In this document: in pieces, positions 1 to 12,896 of the stretch
Position numbering within the stretch: the first letter of the stretch is position 1
Layout of the letters: every line of letters begins with the position of its first letter
From: Salvelinus alpinus
Taxonomy: Eukaryota; Chordata; Actinopteri; Salmoniformes; Salmonidae
Direction: 5' to 3'
Length of the DNA: 64,000 nucleotides
Assembly (NCBI RefSeq): GCF_045679555.1
Contig: NC_092120.1
Coordinates: 11,777,805-11,841,804 of the forward strand
The notes under the pieces: model-generated
Told to the model about the DNA's origin: nothing
The model's input: the letters and a program-made list of their open reading frames with translations, nothing else
Database searches by the model: none
Position numbers and translations under genes: made by a program

Positions 1-975
1 CATTCAATGTCAACAAAACAAAGGAGATGATCGTGGACTTCAGGAAACAGCAGAGGGAGCACCCCCCCCCCCCCTATCCACATCGAAGGGGCAGCAGTGG
101 AGAAAGTGGAAAGTTTTAAGTTCCTCTGCGTACACATCAACAACAAACTGAAATGGTCCACCCACACAGACAGTGTGGTGAAGAAGGCGCAACAGTGCCT
201 CTTAAACCTCAGGAGGCTGAAGAAATGTGTCTTGTCACCCAAAACCCTGACTAACTTTACAGATCCACAATCGAGAGCATGGTACGGCAACTGCTCCGCC
301 CTCAACCGCAAGGCTCTCCAGAGAGTGGTGCAGTCTGCACAACGCATCACCGGGGGCAAAGTACCTGCCCTCCATGACACCTATAGCACCCGATGTCACA
401 GGAAGGCAAAAAAGATCATCAAAGACAACAACCACCCGAGCCACTGCCTGTTCACACCGCTACCATCCAGAAGGCGAGGTCTGTACAAGCTGGAACCAAG
501 AGACTGAAGAACAGCTTCTATCTCAGGGCCATCAGACTGCTAAACAGCAAACACTAACTCAGAGAGGCTGCTGCCTACATGGAAACCCAATCGCTGGCCA
601 CTTTAACAAATCGATCACTAGTCACTTTAAACAATGCCACTTTAAATAATGCCACTTTAATAATGTTTACACATCTTACATTACTCATATCATATGTATA
701 CATATCTTACATTACTCATATCATATGTATATACTGTATTTTATACCATCTATTGCACCTTGCCTTTGCCGCTCGGCCATCGCTCATCATGTACATATTC
801 TCATTCACCCCCTTTTAGATTTGTGTGTGTTAGGTAGTTGTTGGGCAACTGTTAGATTACTTGTTAGATATTACTGCACTGTCGGAACCAGAAGCACAAG
901 CTTTTTGCTACACTCTCATTAACATCTGCTAACCATGTGTATGTGACAAATACAATTTGATTTGATTTTGATTTG
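1..975 (+). mobile_element. LINE-I (APE-type non-LTR retrotransposon), 3' end
   Basis: Carries the C-terminal part of a reverse-transcriptase ORF (about 1-507: [10 protein letters not shown], then FKFLCVHI, KAQQCLLNLRRLKK, QRITGGK and NNHPSHCLF) followed by a 3' UTR and a tail of TTGATT repeats near 955-975. The same protein and UTR recur at 41451-43012, 36336-39856 and 6511-10262, so this is a dispersed family, called LINE-I here. The left part lies outside the window. The frame is broken (a poly-C run at 61-74, and missing residues near 275) so it is dead. The jockey/L2-like placement is from motif memory only. Confidence 0.85.
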
Positions 976-1967
976 ATTTATTAACGGACCAGTATAGCCC
1001 TCTGCAGTGTGGGAAACTTTTTTTCTCTCATAAAGGTAGAGGTACAGATTTCTGCAGTGCTGTGAGAAATTATTTTAGCTATATCAATTAGCTACATAAT
1101 GTAACTCCTAGGGTGTATTGGCAATTTTTTAAGCTGATAACACTATATTTAAAAAAAAACATTTTGACATTTGTTAAAGTGATTCTTGTAGTAGTTCAAC
1201 AACATTTGAGTGGTCTCCAGGTTGATTTGAGGTGTTTCCAGGCCATTTCTGCCACTTTAGGCAGGTGGGTTATGAAATATAATGGCACATTGTTGAAGAC
1301 TAGTCCACTACTTACTAATACACAAGATTTGGCTACAAAAAGTCAACAGTAATATCACATTTACAAAATCTGATTCAGTATTGGCGGCCATATTGGATTA
1401 TGTAAAAAATAAATACATTGGGGTTTTGTGCCCCAATTTTTGGGCACCTCTTCTAATATTCTTCCCCCACAAAGGATGCAGTGCAAATTGAGCAAATTGA
1501 GATATCGTGTGTGACAAACAAATTTAATTTATCTTGTGTGACCACAGATTATCCATTATATTGACCAGATAGTCAAGTGACCCCTATGAAAATTACTGTC
1601 TTCAAAAATGGAAGGCCGTTAGCTTTCATACCAGTATCTTTAACTAATCAACTCCCTGTACTCCATTTCATGTGCCAAAGAAAAAAAAACACCTGCTGCA
1701 GAAGAATGATTTTGGTCCCATTTATCCCCCTCATTTTGCTCTCAATGACTATATCTCCCTCCTTGGGCCAATGATCTCTATGGCATGACGCATCATTCAC
1801 CAAAGTTTCGTCTAAATCGTCCCAATGTCTCTGAGATAAGGACAGATGGACGGACAGACGGAGACCGATCCACAGTCCCCTCCCCGATTTCATTGTGAGG
1901 GACAATTAATACATCCCAATGAGCTTCTCTATTAAATTTGACGCTTTAATCGGCTCTGTAACGCGTT
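976..1967. other. Intergenic, no gene seen
   Basis: AT-rich sequence with no convincing ORF, splice structure or recognised element. Short GACGGACAGACGGA-like direct repeats occur near 1845-1865. Confidence 0.5.
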
Positions 1968-2013
1968 CATCACTTTCTGACGGTAAGGCCCTGGACTATG
2001 ATCCTAGTACATA

Positions 2014-3519
2014 CAGTGCATTCGGGAAGTATTCAGACCCCTTCACTTTTTCCACTTTTTGTTACATTACAGACAAAAATTTATAAAATTACATTTTTTC
2101 ATCATCAATCTACACACAATACCCCATAATGACAAAAACAAAAAACAGAAATACCTTATTTACATAAGTATTCAAACCCCTTTGCTATGAGACTCGAAAT
2201 TGAGTTCAGGTGCATCCTGTTTCCATTGATCATCCTTCAGATGTTTCTTCAACTTGTTTGGAATCCACCTGTGGTAAATTAAATTGATTGGACATGATTT
2301 GGAAAGGCACACACCTGTCTGTACAGTTGACAATGCATGTTAGAGCAAAAATCAAGCCATGAGGTCGAAGGAATTGTCCGTAGAGCTCTGAGACAGGAAT
2401 GTGTCGAGGCACAGATCTGGAGAAGGGTATCAAAACATCAAAGGGCCCCAAGAACACAATGGCCTCCATCATTCTTAAGTGGAAGAAGTTTGGAACCACC
2501 AAGACTCTTCCTAAAGCTGGCCACCCGGCCAAACTGAGCAATCGGGTGAGAAGGGCCTTGGTCAGGGAGGTGACCATGAAACTGATGGTCACTCTGACAG
2601 AGCTCAAGGATTGCTCTGTGGAGACGGGAGAACCTTCCAGAAAGACAACCATCTCTGCAGCACTACAACTATCAGGCCTTTATGGTTGAGTGGCCAGATA
2701 GAAGCCACTCCTCAGTAAAAGGCACATGACAGCCCGCTTGGAGTTTGCCAAAAGGCAACTAAAGGCCTCTCAGCCCATGAGAAACAAGATTCGCTGGTCT
2801 GATGAAACCAAGATTGAACTTCTGGAGTAAACCAGGCACTGCTCATCACCTTGCCAATACCATCCCTACGGTGACGCATGGTGGTGGCAGCATCATGCTG
2901 TGGGGATGTTTTTCAGAGGCAGGGACTGGGACACCAGTCAGGATCGAGGAAAAGATGAACGGAGCGAAGTACAGAGAGATCATTGATGAAAACCTGCTCC
3001 AGAGCACTCAGGCCCTCAGACTGGGGCGAAGGTTAACTTCCAACAGGACAAGGAAGCACACAGCCAAGACAACACAGGAGTCTGAATGTCCTTGACTGGC
3101 CCAGCCAGAGCCCGGACTTGAACCTGATCGAAGTTCTCTGGAGAGACCTGAAAATAGATGTGCAGCGACGCTCCCCATCCAACCTGACAGAGCTTGAGAG
3201 GATCTGCAGAGAAGAATGGGAGAAACTCCCCAAATACAGGTGCGCCAAACTTGTACTGTAGCGTCATATCCAAGAAGATTTGAGGCTGTAATCGATGCCA
3301 AACGTGCTTCAACAAAGTACTGAGTAAAGGGTCTGAAAACGTATGTAATTGTAATATTTCAGTTTCTTAAGTTTAAAACATTTGCACAAATGTCTAAAAA
3401 CCTGTTTGTGCTTTGTCATTATGGGGTATTGTGTGTAGATGAATTTAATCAATTTTAGAACAAGGCTGTAACATAACAAAATGTGGAAAAAGAGGTCTGA
3501 ATACTTTCCGAAGGCTCTG
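2014..3519 (+). mobile_element. Tc1/mariner element, TA-flanked, defective
   Basis: Inverted ends (CAGTGCATTCGGGAAGTATT left; the complement-like AATACTTTCCGAAGGCTCTG right) sit between TA dinucleotides at 2012-2013 and 3520-3521. Broken transposase pieces follow in + frames: RRALRQECVEAQIW and IILKWKKFGTT (N-terminal helix-turn-helix side), VTHGGGSIMLWGCFSEAG and [14 protein letters not shown] (DDE domain, with the E still present). Several frameshifts and stops. The paralogous site near 49540 reads straight through without the element. Confidence 0.93.
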
Positions 3520-3767
3520 TAAATCTGCCTGTTTGTGTCATAAATACATTGAGATATAATATAGCCTCACTTTTCATAGTAAGAGATCTAGCCCTGTTAA
3601 TCTAAAGGGCATAATATCTCAACATAATCTCAGAGCATTTCGTATTATTCTGTATGTAAATTCGTGACAATTAGTTTAGTATGATATGTTACGTTTCGTA
3701 TGGTATGTATTAATTTGTGGATGTCGATCACCCATTTCATATGATATGTTACAATTCATATTATATA

Positions 3768-5371
<1,604 letters not shown>

Positions 5372-5559
5372 TATGTTACGGATTTGCAAAACGTACAATA
5401 CGTTACAAATTTGCAAAACGTATTATATGTTACAAATTTGATAAATGTATATGATATGTTACAAATTTGCAAAATGTATGATTTGTTACGAATTTCCTAA
5501 ACATATGATACGTTTTCAAATTCTAGCTAGGTGGCTAACATTAGCTAGCTCGCTGACGT

Positions 5560-5660
5560 TAGCTAGGCTAGGTGTTAGGGTTAAGGGTAAAGTTTAGGAG
5601 TTAGGTTAAAGGGTTAAGGTTAGGGTTACGGGTTGGGTTAGCTAAAAGGTTAGGTTTGGA
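5560..5660. repeat. Degenerate TTAGGG-like stretch
   Basis: Imperfect repeats of GTTAGGGTTA, GGTTAAGG and TTAGGAGTTAGG inside the MITE. Its counterpart in copy 2 lies at about 49948-50040. It is an internal part of a mobile element, not a chromosome end. Confidence 0.7.
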
Positions 5661-6011
5661 GAAGGGTTAGCTAACGTGCCAAGTATTTGCAAAGTTACTA
5701 AAAAGTAGTAAGTTGAAAAGTTGCTAATTAGCTAAAATGCTAGAGTTGTCCATGAAGAGATTCGAACGCGCAAGCTTTGGCTTGTTAGACGTTCATGTTA
5801 TACACCCACCCACCCATCCATCCACCACAACCAACCACCCTACTTTAGTTTTTGCGATACATAACTGTGTCTTATGCAACCATACCAAACATAACATATC
5901 ATACTAAATGAAGTGTCTCAGATTTATGTACAGAATAATACGAAATGCTCTGAGACCAGGCTCTGTATCTCTCGAGTTAACAGGAGGAAAGGGAATAAAA
6001 AATGTGATTAC

Positions 6012-6088
6012 TTGGGACGGTCGGGCCAATAGAGCATGCCAGTCCAAGGAGAGTCAACAAGAGGAACATCGTGGTCGATCTCATCATC
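6012..6088 (-). CDS. FTL-A signal-peptide exon (partial gene)
   Basis: On the minus strand a CTCCAG acceptor leads into G+ATG; the exon encodes 25 codons (MMRSTTMFLLLTLLGLACS, ending TVP) plus one base, then a GTAATC donor. This is a short hydrophobic secretion signal. It matches the FTL-C signal exon (50393-50469) in length and phase. Exons 2-5 are not seen between 1 and 6011; with this orientation they would lie further left, beyond the Tc1s and LINE tail, or be lost. Whether the gene works cannot be judged from this window. Confidence 0.75.
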
Positions 6089-6510
6089 CTGGAGAAAAAG
6101 CCCAGAGCAAGTCAACAATGGGTCTGATAGGAACCAGTCCACAGAAACATTGACACAAACACTGAAACAATCCGTTAGGCTGCAATTCAATCATAATTTA
6201 TATTTTTTATCAATTCAGCTCACATGAACAAAGAAAAACATTTCAAATATTGTAATAATAAGAAGAATAAGAAGAACAATAAACACCAAGAGAGTGCATT
6301 TTGGGTAGTGTCATTTATTTATTTTTTACTGTTCTTTTAAACTCATTTTAACACTGTCATAAAGAGCAAATGTTCAACTTCATAATTTATATAATATTTT
6401 TACATTTCTAGCCTATCATCTATGTGTAACAGGGCTGATGTGTTTTGCTCAACCCTCTCAGTTTTCCACCATGTTTTTATTAATCAAAAGTAATCACCAT
6501 ATTAAAACGA
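6089..6510 (-). other. FTL-A 5' intron, part 1
   Basis: Noncoding sequence between the signal exon and the LINE; it matches 50470-50894 closely. No other element seen. Confidence 0.6.
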
Positions 6511-6777
6511 AATGGCGCCGGAGCAGAAGGCAGACGTTTTACGTGCCCCCAACTGATTGTGTTTTTTGTTTGTTTATCTGCGTTGTTTGTAACTTATTTT
6601 TTTACTATTTTTGTACATAATGTAGCTGCTCCCCTCTCTTTTGACCCAAAATAACTTCTAAACATCAGGACTGCGATTACTCACCACGGACTAGCAGAAT
6701 CCTTTTTCTTCTTTCATGACTCTGACGAGCCCGAGGGGGAGGATATACGGCTCCCTAGGGAACAGGCCCCGACCCCA

Positions 6778-7836
6778 GTGATCTGCGTGAAGAGGAGGCG
6801 GAGAAAGAGAGGCCGGAGGGCGGGCTGCCTTCTGAGGAGTAGGAGGCGATTGCATAAACCCCCACTCCCCTCAATTCTGCTTGCAAACATGCAATCTTTG
6901 GACAATAAAATGGACGAGTTATTGGGAAGATTAAACTACCAACGGGACATTAAAACCTGTAACATCTTATGCTTCACGGAGTCGTGGCTGAACGACGACA
7001 ATATCAACGTACAGCTGGCTGGTTATGCGAAGTACCGGCAGAAAAGAACAGCGTCGTCTGGTAAGACAAGGGGCGGCGGTCTATGTATTTTTGTAAACAA
7101 CAGCTGGTACACAATATCTAAGGAAGTCTTGAGCCATTGCTCACCTGAGGTAGAGTTTCTCATGATAAGCTGCAGACCACATTACCTACCGAGAGAGTTC
7201 TCATCTATATTCTTTGTAGCTGTTTACATACAACCACAGTCAGAGGCTGGCACCAAGATAGCATTGAATTAGCTGTATTCCGCCATAAACAAACAAGAAA
7301 ACGCTCACCCAGAGGTGGCGCAACTAGTAGCCGGGGACTTTAATGCAGGGAAACTTAAATCAGTTTTACCTAATTTCTATCAACATGTTAAATGTGCAAC
7401 CAGAGGGAAAAGAACTCTGGACCACCTATACTCCACACACAGAGATGCATACAAAGCTCTCCATCGCCCTCCATTTGGCAAATCTGACCATAATTCTATC
7501 CTCCTGATTCCTGCTTACAAGCTAAAATTAAAGCAGGAAGCACCAGCGACTAGATCAATAAAAAGTGGTCAGATGAAGCAGATGCTAAGCTACAGGACTG
7601 TTTTGCTAGCACAGCCTCGAGTATGTTCCGGGATTCCTCCAATGGCATCTGTCATTGGCTTCATCAATGAGTGCATCAATGATGTCGTCCCCACAGTGAC
7701 CGTACGTACATACCCAAACCAGAAACCATGGATTACAGGCAGTATCCGCATTGAGCTAAAGGCTAGAACTGCCGCTTTCAAGGAGCGGGACTCTAACCCG
7801 GAAGCTTATAAGAAATCCCGCTATGCCCACCGATGA
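6778..7836 (+). pseudogene. LINE-I APE endonuclease region, broken
   Basis: Motifs of the APE-type endonuclease are in order: [48 protein letters not shown], then a TAG at about 7270 and [26 protein letters not shown] and [11 protein letters not shown]. The order and spacing match the copies at 17974 and 36336. The in-frame stops rule out a working enzyme. Confidence 0.85.
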
Positions 7837-8167
7837 ACCATCAAACAGGCAAAGGGTCAATACAGGACTAAGATGAAGTTGTACTACACCGGCTCTGACG
7901 CTCGTCGGATGTGGCAGGGCCTGCAAACCATTACAGACTACTAAGGGAAGCACAGTCGAGAGCTGCCCAGTGACACAAGCCTACCGGATGAGCTAAACTA
8001 CTTCTATGCTCGCTTCGAGACAAATAACACTGAAACATGATTGAGAGCACCAGCTGTACCGGAAGACTATGTGATCACACTCTCCGCAGCCAATGTGAGT
8101 AAGACCTTTAGACAGGTCAACATTCAGGCCGCAGAGCCAGACGGATTCCCAGGACGTGTACTGCGAG

Positions 8168-8454
8168 CATGTTGGCCAGCAGCATACCACCCTGCATCCC
8201 ACTGCTGGTTTGCTTCTGTAGCTAAGCAGGGTTGGACCTAGTTAGTCCCTGGATAGGAGACCAGATGCTGCTGGAAGTTGTGTTGGAGGGCCAGTAGGAG
8301 GCACTCTTTCCTCTGGTCTAAAATAAAAATTATCCCAATGCACCAGGGTGGTGATTGGAGACACTGCCCTGTGTAGGGTGCCATCTTTTGGATGGGACGT
8401 TAAACGGGTGTCCTGACTCTCTGAGGTCATTAAAGATCCCATGGCACTTATCGT

Positions 8455-8488
<34 letters not shown>

Positions 8489-8656
8489 AATTCCCAAGCT
8501 GTCCCTCATACCATCATGGTCACCTAATCATCCCCAGCTTACAATTGGCTCATTCATCCCCTTCCTGTCCCCTATAACTATTCCCCAGGTCGTTGCTGTA
8601 AATGAGAACGTGTTCTCTGTCAACTTACCTGGTAAAATAATGGTTAAAATAAAAAC
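8168..8656 (+). mobile_element. 5S rRNA-derived SINE (SINE3-like)
   Basis: The head resembles 5S rRNA: CATACCACCCTG, then AGCTAAGCAGGGTTGGACCT, GTTAGTCCCTGGATAGGAGA. The body and tail match the widespread teleost SINE3 type (GGATGGGACGTTAAACGGGT; GATCCCATGGCACTTATCGT; tail CTTACCTGGTAAAATAA). It splits the LINE-I sequence between GCGAGCATG and CTAGCAAGTGTCTTC. It is a retroposed relic, not a 5S gene: the internal control region has diverged. Confidence 0.88.
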
Positions 8657-8736
8657 TAGCAAGTGTCTTCACTGATATTTTCTACCTCTCCCTGTCCGAG
8701 TCTGTAATACCAACATGTTTTAAGCAGACCACCATA

Positions 8737-10021
8737 GTGCCTGTGCCCAAGAGCAATAAGGTAACCTGCCTAAATGACTACCGACCCGTAGCACTCACGT
8801 CTGTAGCCATGAAATGCTTTGAAAGGCTGGTCATGACTCACATCAACACCATCATCCCAGAAACCCTAGACCCACTCCAATTTGCGTACCGCCCTAACAG
8901 ATCCACAGATGATACAGTCTCTATTGCACTCCACACTGCCCTTTCCCACCTGGACAAAAGGAACCCTTATGTGAGAATGCTATTCTTTGACTACAGCTCA
9001 GCGTTCAGCAACATAGTACCCTCAAAGCTCATCAATAAGCTAAGGACCCTGGGACTAAACACCTCTCTCTGCAACTGGATCCTGGACTTCCTGACGGGCC
9101 ACCCCCAGGTGGTAAGGGTAGGTAACAACACATCCGCCACGCTAATCCTCAACACTGGAGCCCCTCAGGGGTGTGTGCTCAGCCCCCTCCTGTACTCCCT
9201 GTTCACTCATGACTGCACAGGCACGACTCCAACACGACTCCAACACCATCATTAAATTTGCCGATGACACAACAGTGGTAGGCCTGATCACCGACAACAA
9301 TTGGACAGCCCATAGGGAGGTCAGAGACCTGGCCGTGTGGTGCCAGGACAACAACCTCTCCCTCAACATGATCAAGACAAAGGAGTTGATTGTGGACTTC
9401 AGGAATAAGAGGACAGAGCACGCCCCCATTCTCATCGACAGGGCTGCAGTGGAGCGAGTTGAGAGCTTGGAGTTCCATGGTGTCCACATCACCAACAAAC
9501 TAATATGGTCCAAGCACACCATGACAGTCGTGAAGCGGGCACGACAGAACCTATTCCCCCTCAGGAAACTGAAAATATTTGGTATGGGTCCTCAGATCGT
9601 CAAAAGGTTTTACAGCTGCACCATCGAGAGCATCCTGTCTGGTTGCATCACTGCCTGGTATGGTAACTGCTTGGCCTCCGACCACAAGGCACTACAGAGG
9701 GTAGTGCGAACGGCCCAGTACATCACTGGGGCCAAGCTTCCTGCAATCCAGGACCTCTATACCAGGTGGTGTCAGAGGAAGGCCCTGAAAATTGTCAAAG
9801 ACTCCAGCCACCCTAGTCATAGACTGTTCTCTCTGCTACCACACGGCAAGCGGTACCGGAGCGCCAAGTCTAGGTCCCAGAGGCATCTAAACAGCTTCTA
9901 CCCCCAAGCCCTAAGACTCCTGAACATCGAGTCAAATTGCTACCCAGACTATTCACATTGCCCCCCGCCTACACACCACTGCCATTCTCTTTTGTCATCT
10001 ATGCATAGTCACTTTAATTAA
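8737..10021 (+). pseudogene. LINE-I reverse transcriptase region, broken
   Basis: The first frame (8737-9255) holds [47 protein letters not shown] and [20 protein letters not shown]. The second frame (9173-10021) continues with [17 protein letters not shown] and the C-terminal region to HPSHRLFSLLP. The catalytic FADD box is present but a frameshift near 9220-9240 separates it from the fingers and palm. Confidence 0.9.
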
Positions 10022-10262
10022 CTCTACCTACATGTACGTACTACCTCAACTAACCGGTGCCCCCTCACATTGACTCTGTACCGCCACCGCCCTGTATATA
10101 TTGTTATTTTTTACTGCTCCTCTTACTTTTATCTATTGTTTTTATCCGTATTTTTAGAAACTGCTCTGTTGGTTAGGGGCTCGTAAGTAAGCGTTTCACT
10201 GTAAGGTCTACACCTGTTGTATTCGGCGCATGTGACTAATAACATTTGATTTAATTTGATTT

Positions 10263-10951
10263 GAAAGTTCAGTTCCCTTAACAGGGTTGACCTTGAAAAT
10301 GAGAGTCAAACGTAAATGAATCATTATTCTCGTGAAATGAATAATAATCTTCTGAAATGTCATTGTCAAAGCAACAAAGTAACAAGGGCTTTACAATGAT
10401 AGTGAAAACTGGAACATTTTCAGGTTAAAATTTCCTCAGAAAAGGGACATGTCAAAATGCTGATTTTAGACTGTTTTGAAATACTTTATTCATATATTGA
10501 ATTTTCCATGTAGACTTTAAAGGGTACTTATTTTATTATAACAGGCTTTTACATTTCTGCACAAATTCTACGTAATAAAGAACGTAATTCAAGAGAGTAT
10601 GATATTAGCAGAAAGGACAATGAGAGGTATTGCATTACTCTTAGCACTATTCTCTCCTTTCATGAACTTGCTACTTTTAAAAATATAATAAAAGTCTTTC
10701 AGTATAAAATACAGTCCAGCTTGTTGTCTCTTTGCAATCACAGCCTCCTTGCAAACACATCAGCATGCATTTAAGTAAAGGATTATGGGAACATCATGCC
10801 CATCTGAATTCAACCCACTGCTGAATTAAGACATTATTATTATGAAATAACTGTTATGTAAATCAACAGTTAATGTGTGGTTGTGTAAGGCAGAAAATAT
10901 AACGTAATAGAAGACAATTTCAAATAGTATTAGATTGTAATATCCTCTTAC
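10263..10951 (-). other. FTL-A 5' intron, part 2
   Basis: Noncoding; nearly identical to 50895-51593. It contains no other gene or recognised element. Confidence 0.65.
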
Positions 10952-11015
10952 CTTCACACTCAACAAAAATAAGGTCACTGTTGATGTTGATGCTGATGTA
11001 GGTAAAAGCTCTGTA
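10952..11015 (-). other. FTL-A noncoding first exon (predicted)
   Basis: On the minus strand, ...TTGAGTGTGAAG is followed by the donor GTAAGAGGATA, about 85 bp downstream of a TATAAATG box. The same arrangement is kept in FTL-C and FTL-D. The upstream limit (transcription start) is a guess of about 30 bp from the TATA box. It contains no ATG that opens the lectin frame. Confidence 0.55.
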
Positions 11016-11036
11016 GACAGCTGAATCTGACTGATT

Positions 11037-11044
11037 CATTTATA
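11037..11044 (-). promoter_or_regulatory. FTL-A TATA box
   Basis: TATAAATG on the minus strand inside GGTGTATAAATGAATCAG. Conserved in place and context with FTL-C (51679-51686), FTL-B (16925-16932) and FTL-D (60145-60152). Confidence 0.6.
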
Positions 11045-12477
11045 CACCAGTCACAAAGTCAATGACCCTGTCCACCCCCCCTCGTCTCCAAAGACATCCT
11101 CCTAACAATTTACCATACCATGATAACTAGTCACCTGCACTACTGTGCCATAGTTTGACTTCCAGCCCTACATCAGTGCGATAAAACAGGTCTCAACCAG
11201 CTCCAGTTAATCATCAACAGGGCTGCTTGTATCATGACCGGGCATTCGTGGAGGGAACACAAGAGAAACTTCTGTAAAATGCTGGAATCTAACCACTGAC
11301 GGACAGGATCCATTACAACATCCTAGTGACGTTTCTTTGGGACCATTACAGACATCCTGACAACTGATACACTGAATGTCCTGAGAACGTCCTAAATACT
11401 AATCTAGTCCTCATTGACGTCCCAGGACCATAGAGGGAACTAGACAAAAGCAGACTACAAGAACTAGAAGACTACAAGAACGGCCCTGGCTGCATCAGGA
11501 CACCATGTGGGAGAGCTTCTGGCAGGTATTGGAGGACTTTATGCTCAAGGGGACTTTGTTTGCTATGAGTGGGTTTATTTATTTTTGTGTGAAACATTTG
11601 CTTTTCGGTGGATCCTTGCTGCAACCTGCCTGCTGGCCTACGGTGAAGGCTTTAAACCATGACGTATGAACATACATGTTAAAAATATACTTTTTCCCTC
11701 TGCTTCACTCTGCCTGCTCAACTCACTTTTCCACCCTGTGACATAATCATTGAGATAAATAACTAAAACATGATTCCAACTTATGGCGAAATACAGACAG
11801 CATAACTGAATGATCAGGATATCGTGATATGGAAGGGAATAACAGGAAACATCTACACATGTTAAACGTGTTACAGAGTAGTTGTATACTTTGCTACTTA
11901 TAGAATCTCAAAAGCATGTACAGGAGCAGGCAACATATTGTATGTATTCTTATTCCACATCAGATATTTTACTGCAGTTGATGACTATATTCAATTAGAT
12001 AAAAGTAGACTAAAAGTGTCTTATTATAAAATTACTTCAATGTTTACTTATGGTCCTGGTCCTGGTACAATTACAATCCACACTCTTCTACATGACCAAG
12101 TGAGTGTGCATACAGTATGTGTGTCCATGCATGTGTGAGTGCGTACACAGGTGAATTAGCTAAATGTCTTGGTTTTGAGAATTTAAAAAACATAGGGTTA
12201 GGCCATAATATTCCTATCAAAATACCTTTGATAATTGCATTCTAGGTGACACCAAGAAATGCTTCTGAAACAGGTGCTTCTGAAACAACTTTATCTTCTC
12301 CAAATACATGGACATACAATACATTACAATGATAGGAGCCATTACAGTAAGTACAGTTTCAATTAAACAGATCTAAATGAATGTACTCAATATAACTATA
12401 TTTACAATGTGAAATAACAAATACTCAACTGTTAATACATTTAAACATGGATTTTTCCCTACACATAGCTCCTTTAC
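11045..12477. other. Spacer between FTL-A and FTL-B, no gene
   Basis: Up to about 11640 it follows 51687-52340 closely; from about 11780 it follows 60270-60960 instead. Near 11190-11250 the + strand reads QLQLIINRAACIMT-like, resembling the C-terminal part of a very old non-LTR reverse transcriptase. A GT-rich stretch lies at 12100-12150. Confidence 0.6.
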
Positions 12478-12692
12478 TTCTAAGAGTGTATCTAGAACCT
12501 TAAAGGGTTCTTCGGCTGTCCCCATAGGAGAACCCTTTGAAGAACCCTTTTGGGTTCCATGTAGAACCCTTTTGGGTTCCATGTAGAACCCTTTTCCTCA
12601 TGGAACCCAAAAGGGTTCTACCAGGAACTTAAAAGGGTTCTCCTATGGGGACAGCTGAAGGACACCCTTTTTTCTAAGAGTGTGGAGAATGT
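12478..12692. mobile_element. Palindromic hairpin MITE
   Basis: Complementary arms built from AAGGGTTCT, CCATAGGAGAACCCTTT and GAACCCTTTTGGGTTCCA units, with CTAAGAGTGT at both borders. The matching block has the same element at 53212-53450, so this insertion is older than the block duplication. Confidence 0.8.
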
Positions 12693-12710
12693 TACCTACA
12701 ATATAATTTA

Positions 12711-12896
12711 GGGTGGCAGGTAGCCTAGTGGTTAGAACATTGTGTCAGTAACCAAAAGGTTGCTGGATCAAATCCCATAGCTGACAAGCTAAAAATGTGT
12801 CATTCTGAACAAGGCAGTTCACCCACTGTTCCCCAGTAGGTCGAATTGTAAATATGAATTTGTTCTTAACTGACTTGCCTAGTTTAAAAAAAAAAG
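12711..12896 (+). mobile_element. tRNA-derived SINE (salmonid HpaI-like)
   Basis: The head GTAGCCTAGTGGTTAGAACA and the B-box-like GGTTGCTGGATCAAATCC mark a tRNA-derived pol III promoter; the body AACAAGGCAGTTCACCCACTG and the tail TTCTTAACTGACTTGCCTAG are of the salmonid HpaI type. An A-run ends it. The flanks AATATAATTT (12700-12709) and AATATAAGTT (12898-12907) look like a target duplication. Absent from the matching positions near 53460 and 60975. Confidence 0.92.

Larger units (their letters stand above)
6511..10262 (+). mobile_element. LINE-I, near full length, carrying a SINE
   Basis: Begins near AAATGGCGCCGGAGCAGAAG and ends in TTTGATTTAATTTGATTTG. Order: 5' UTR, APE endonuclease remnant, a 5S-derived SINE, reverse transcriptase, 3' UTR. 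The insertion point is defined by the paralogous block, where AATCACCATAT at about 50890 runs directly into CTTCAGTTCC. It sits in the FTL-A intron between the noncoding exon and the signal exon. Multiple stops show it is inactive. Confidence 0.93.

Noticed and set aside
5560-5660. Telomere or telomere-fusion site
   Set aside because: The TTAGGG-like units are irregular and lie inside a MITE that recurs at 49647-50345.
8168-8290. 5S rRNA gene
   Set aside because: Only a diverged 5S-like head followed by a SINE body and tail, inserted within a LINE; key internal promoter bases have changed.
12711-12790. tRNA gene
   Set aside because: The tRNA-like A and B boxes belong to a SINE; no cloverleaf with a proper acceptor stem could be folded by eye.
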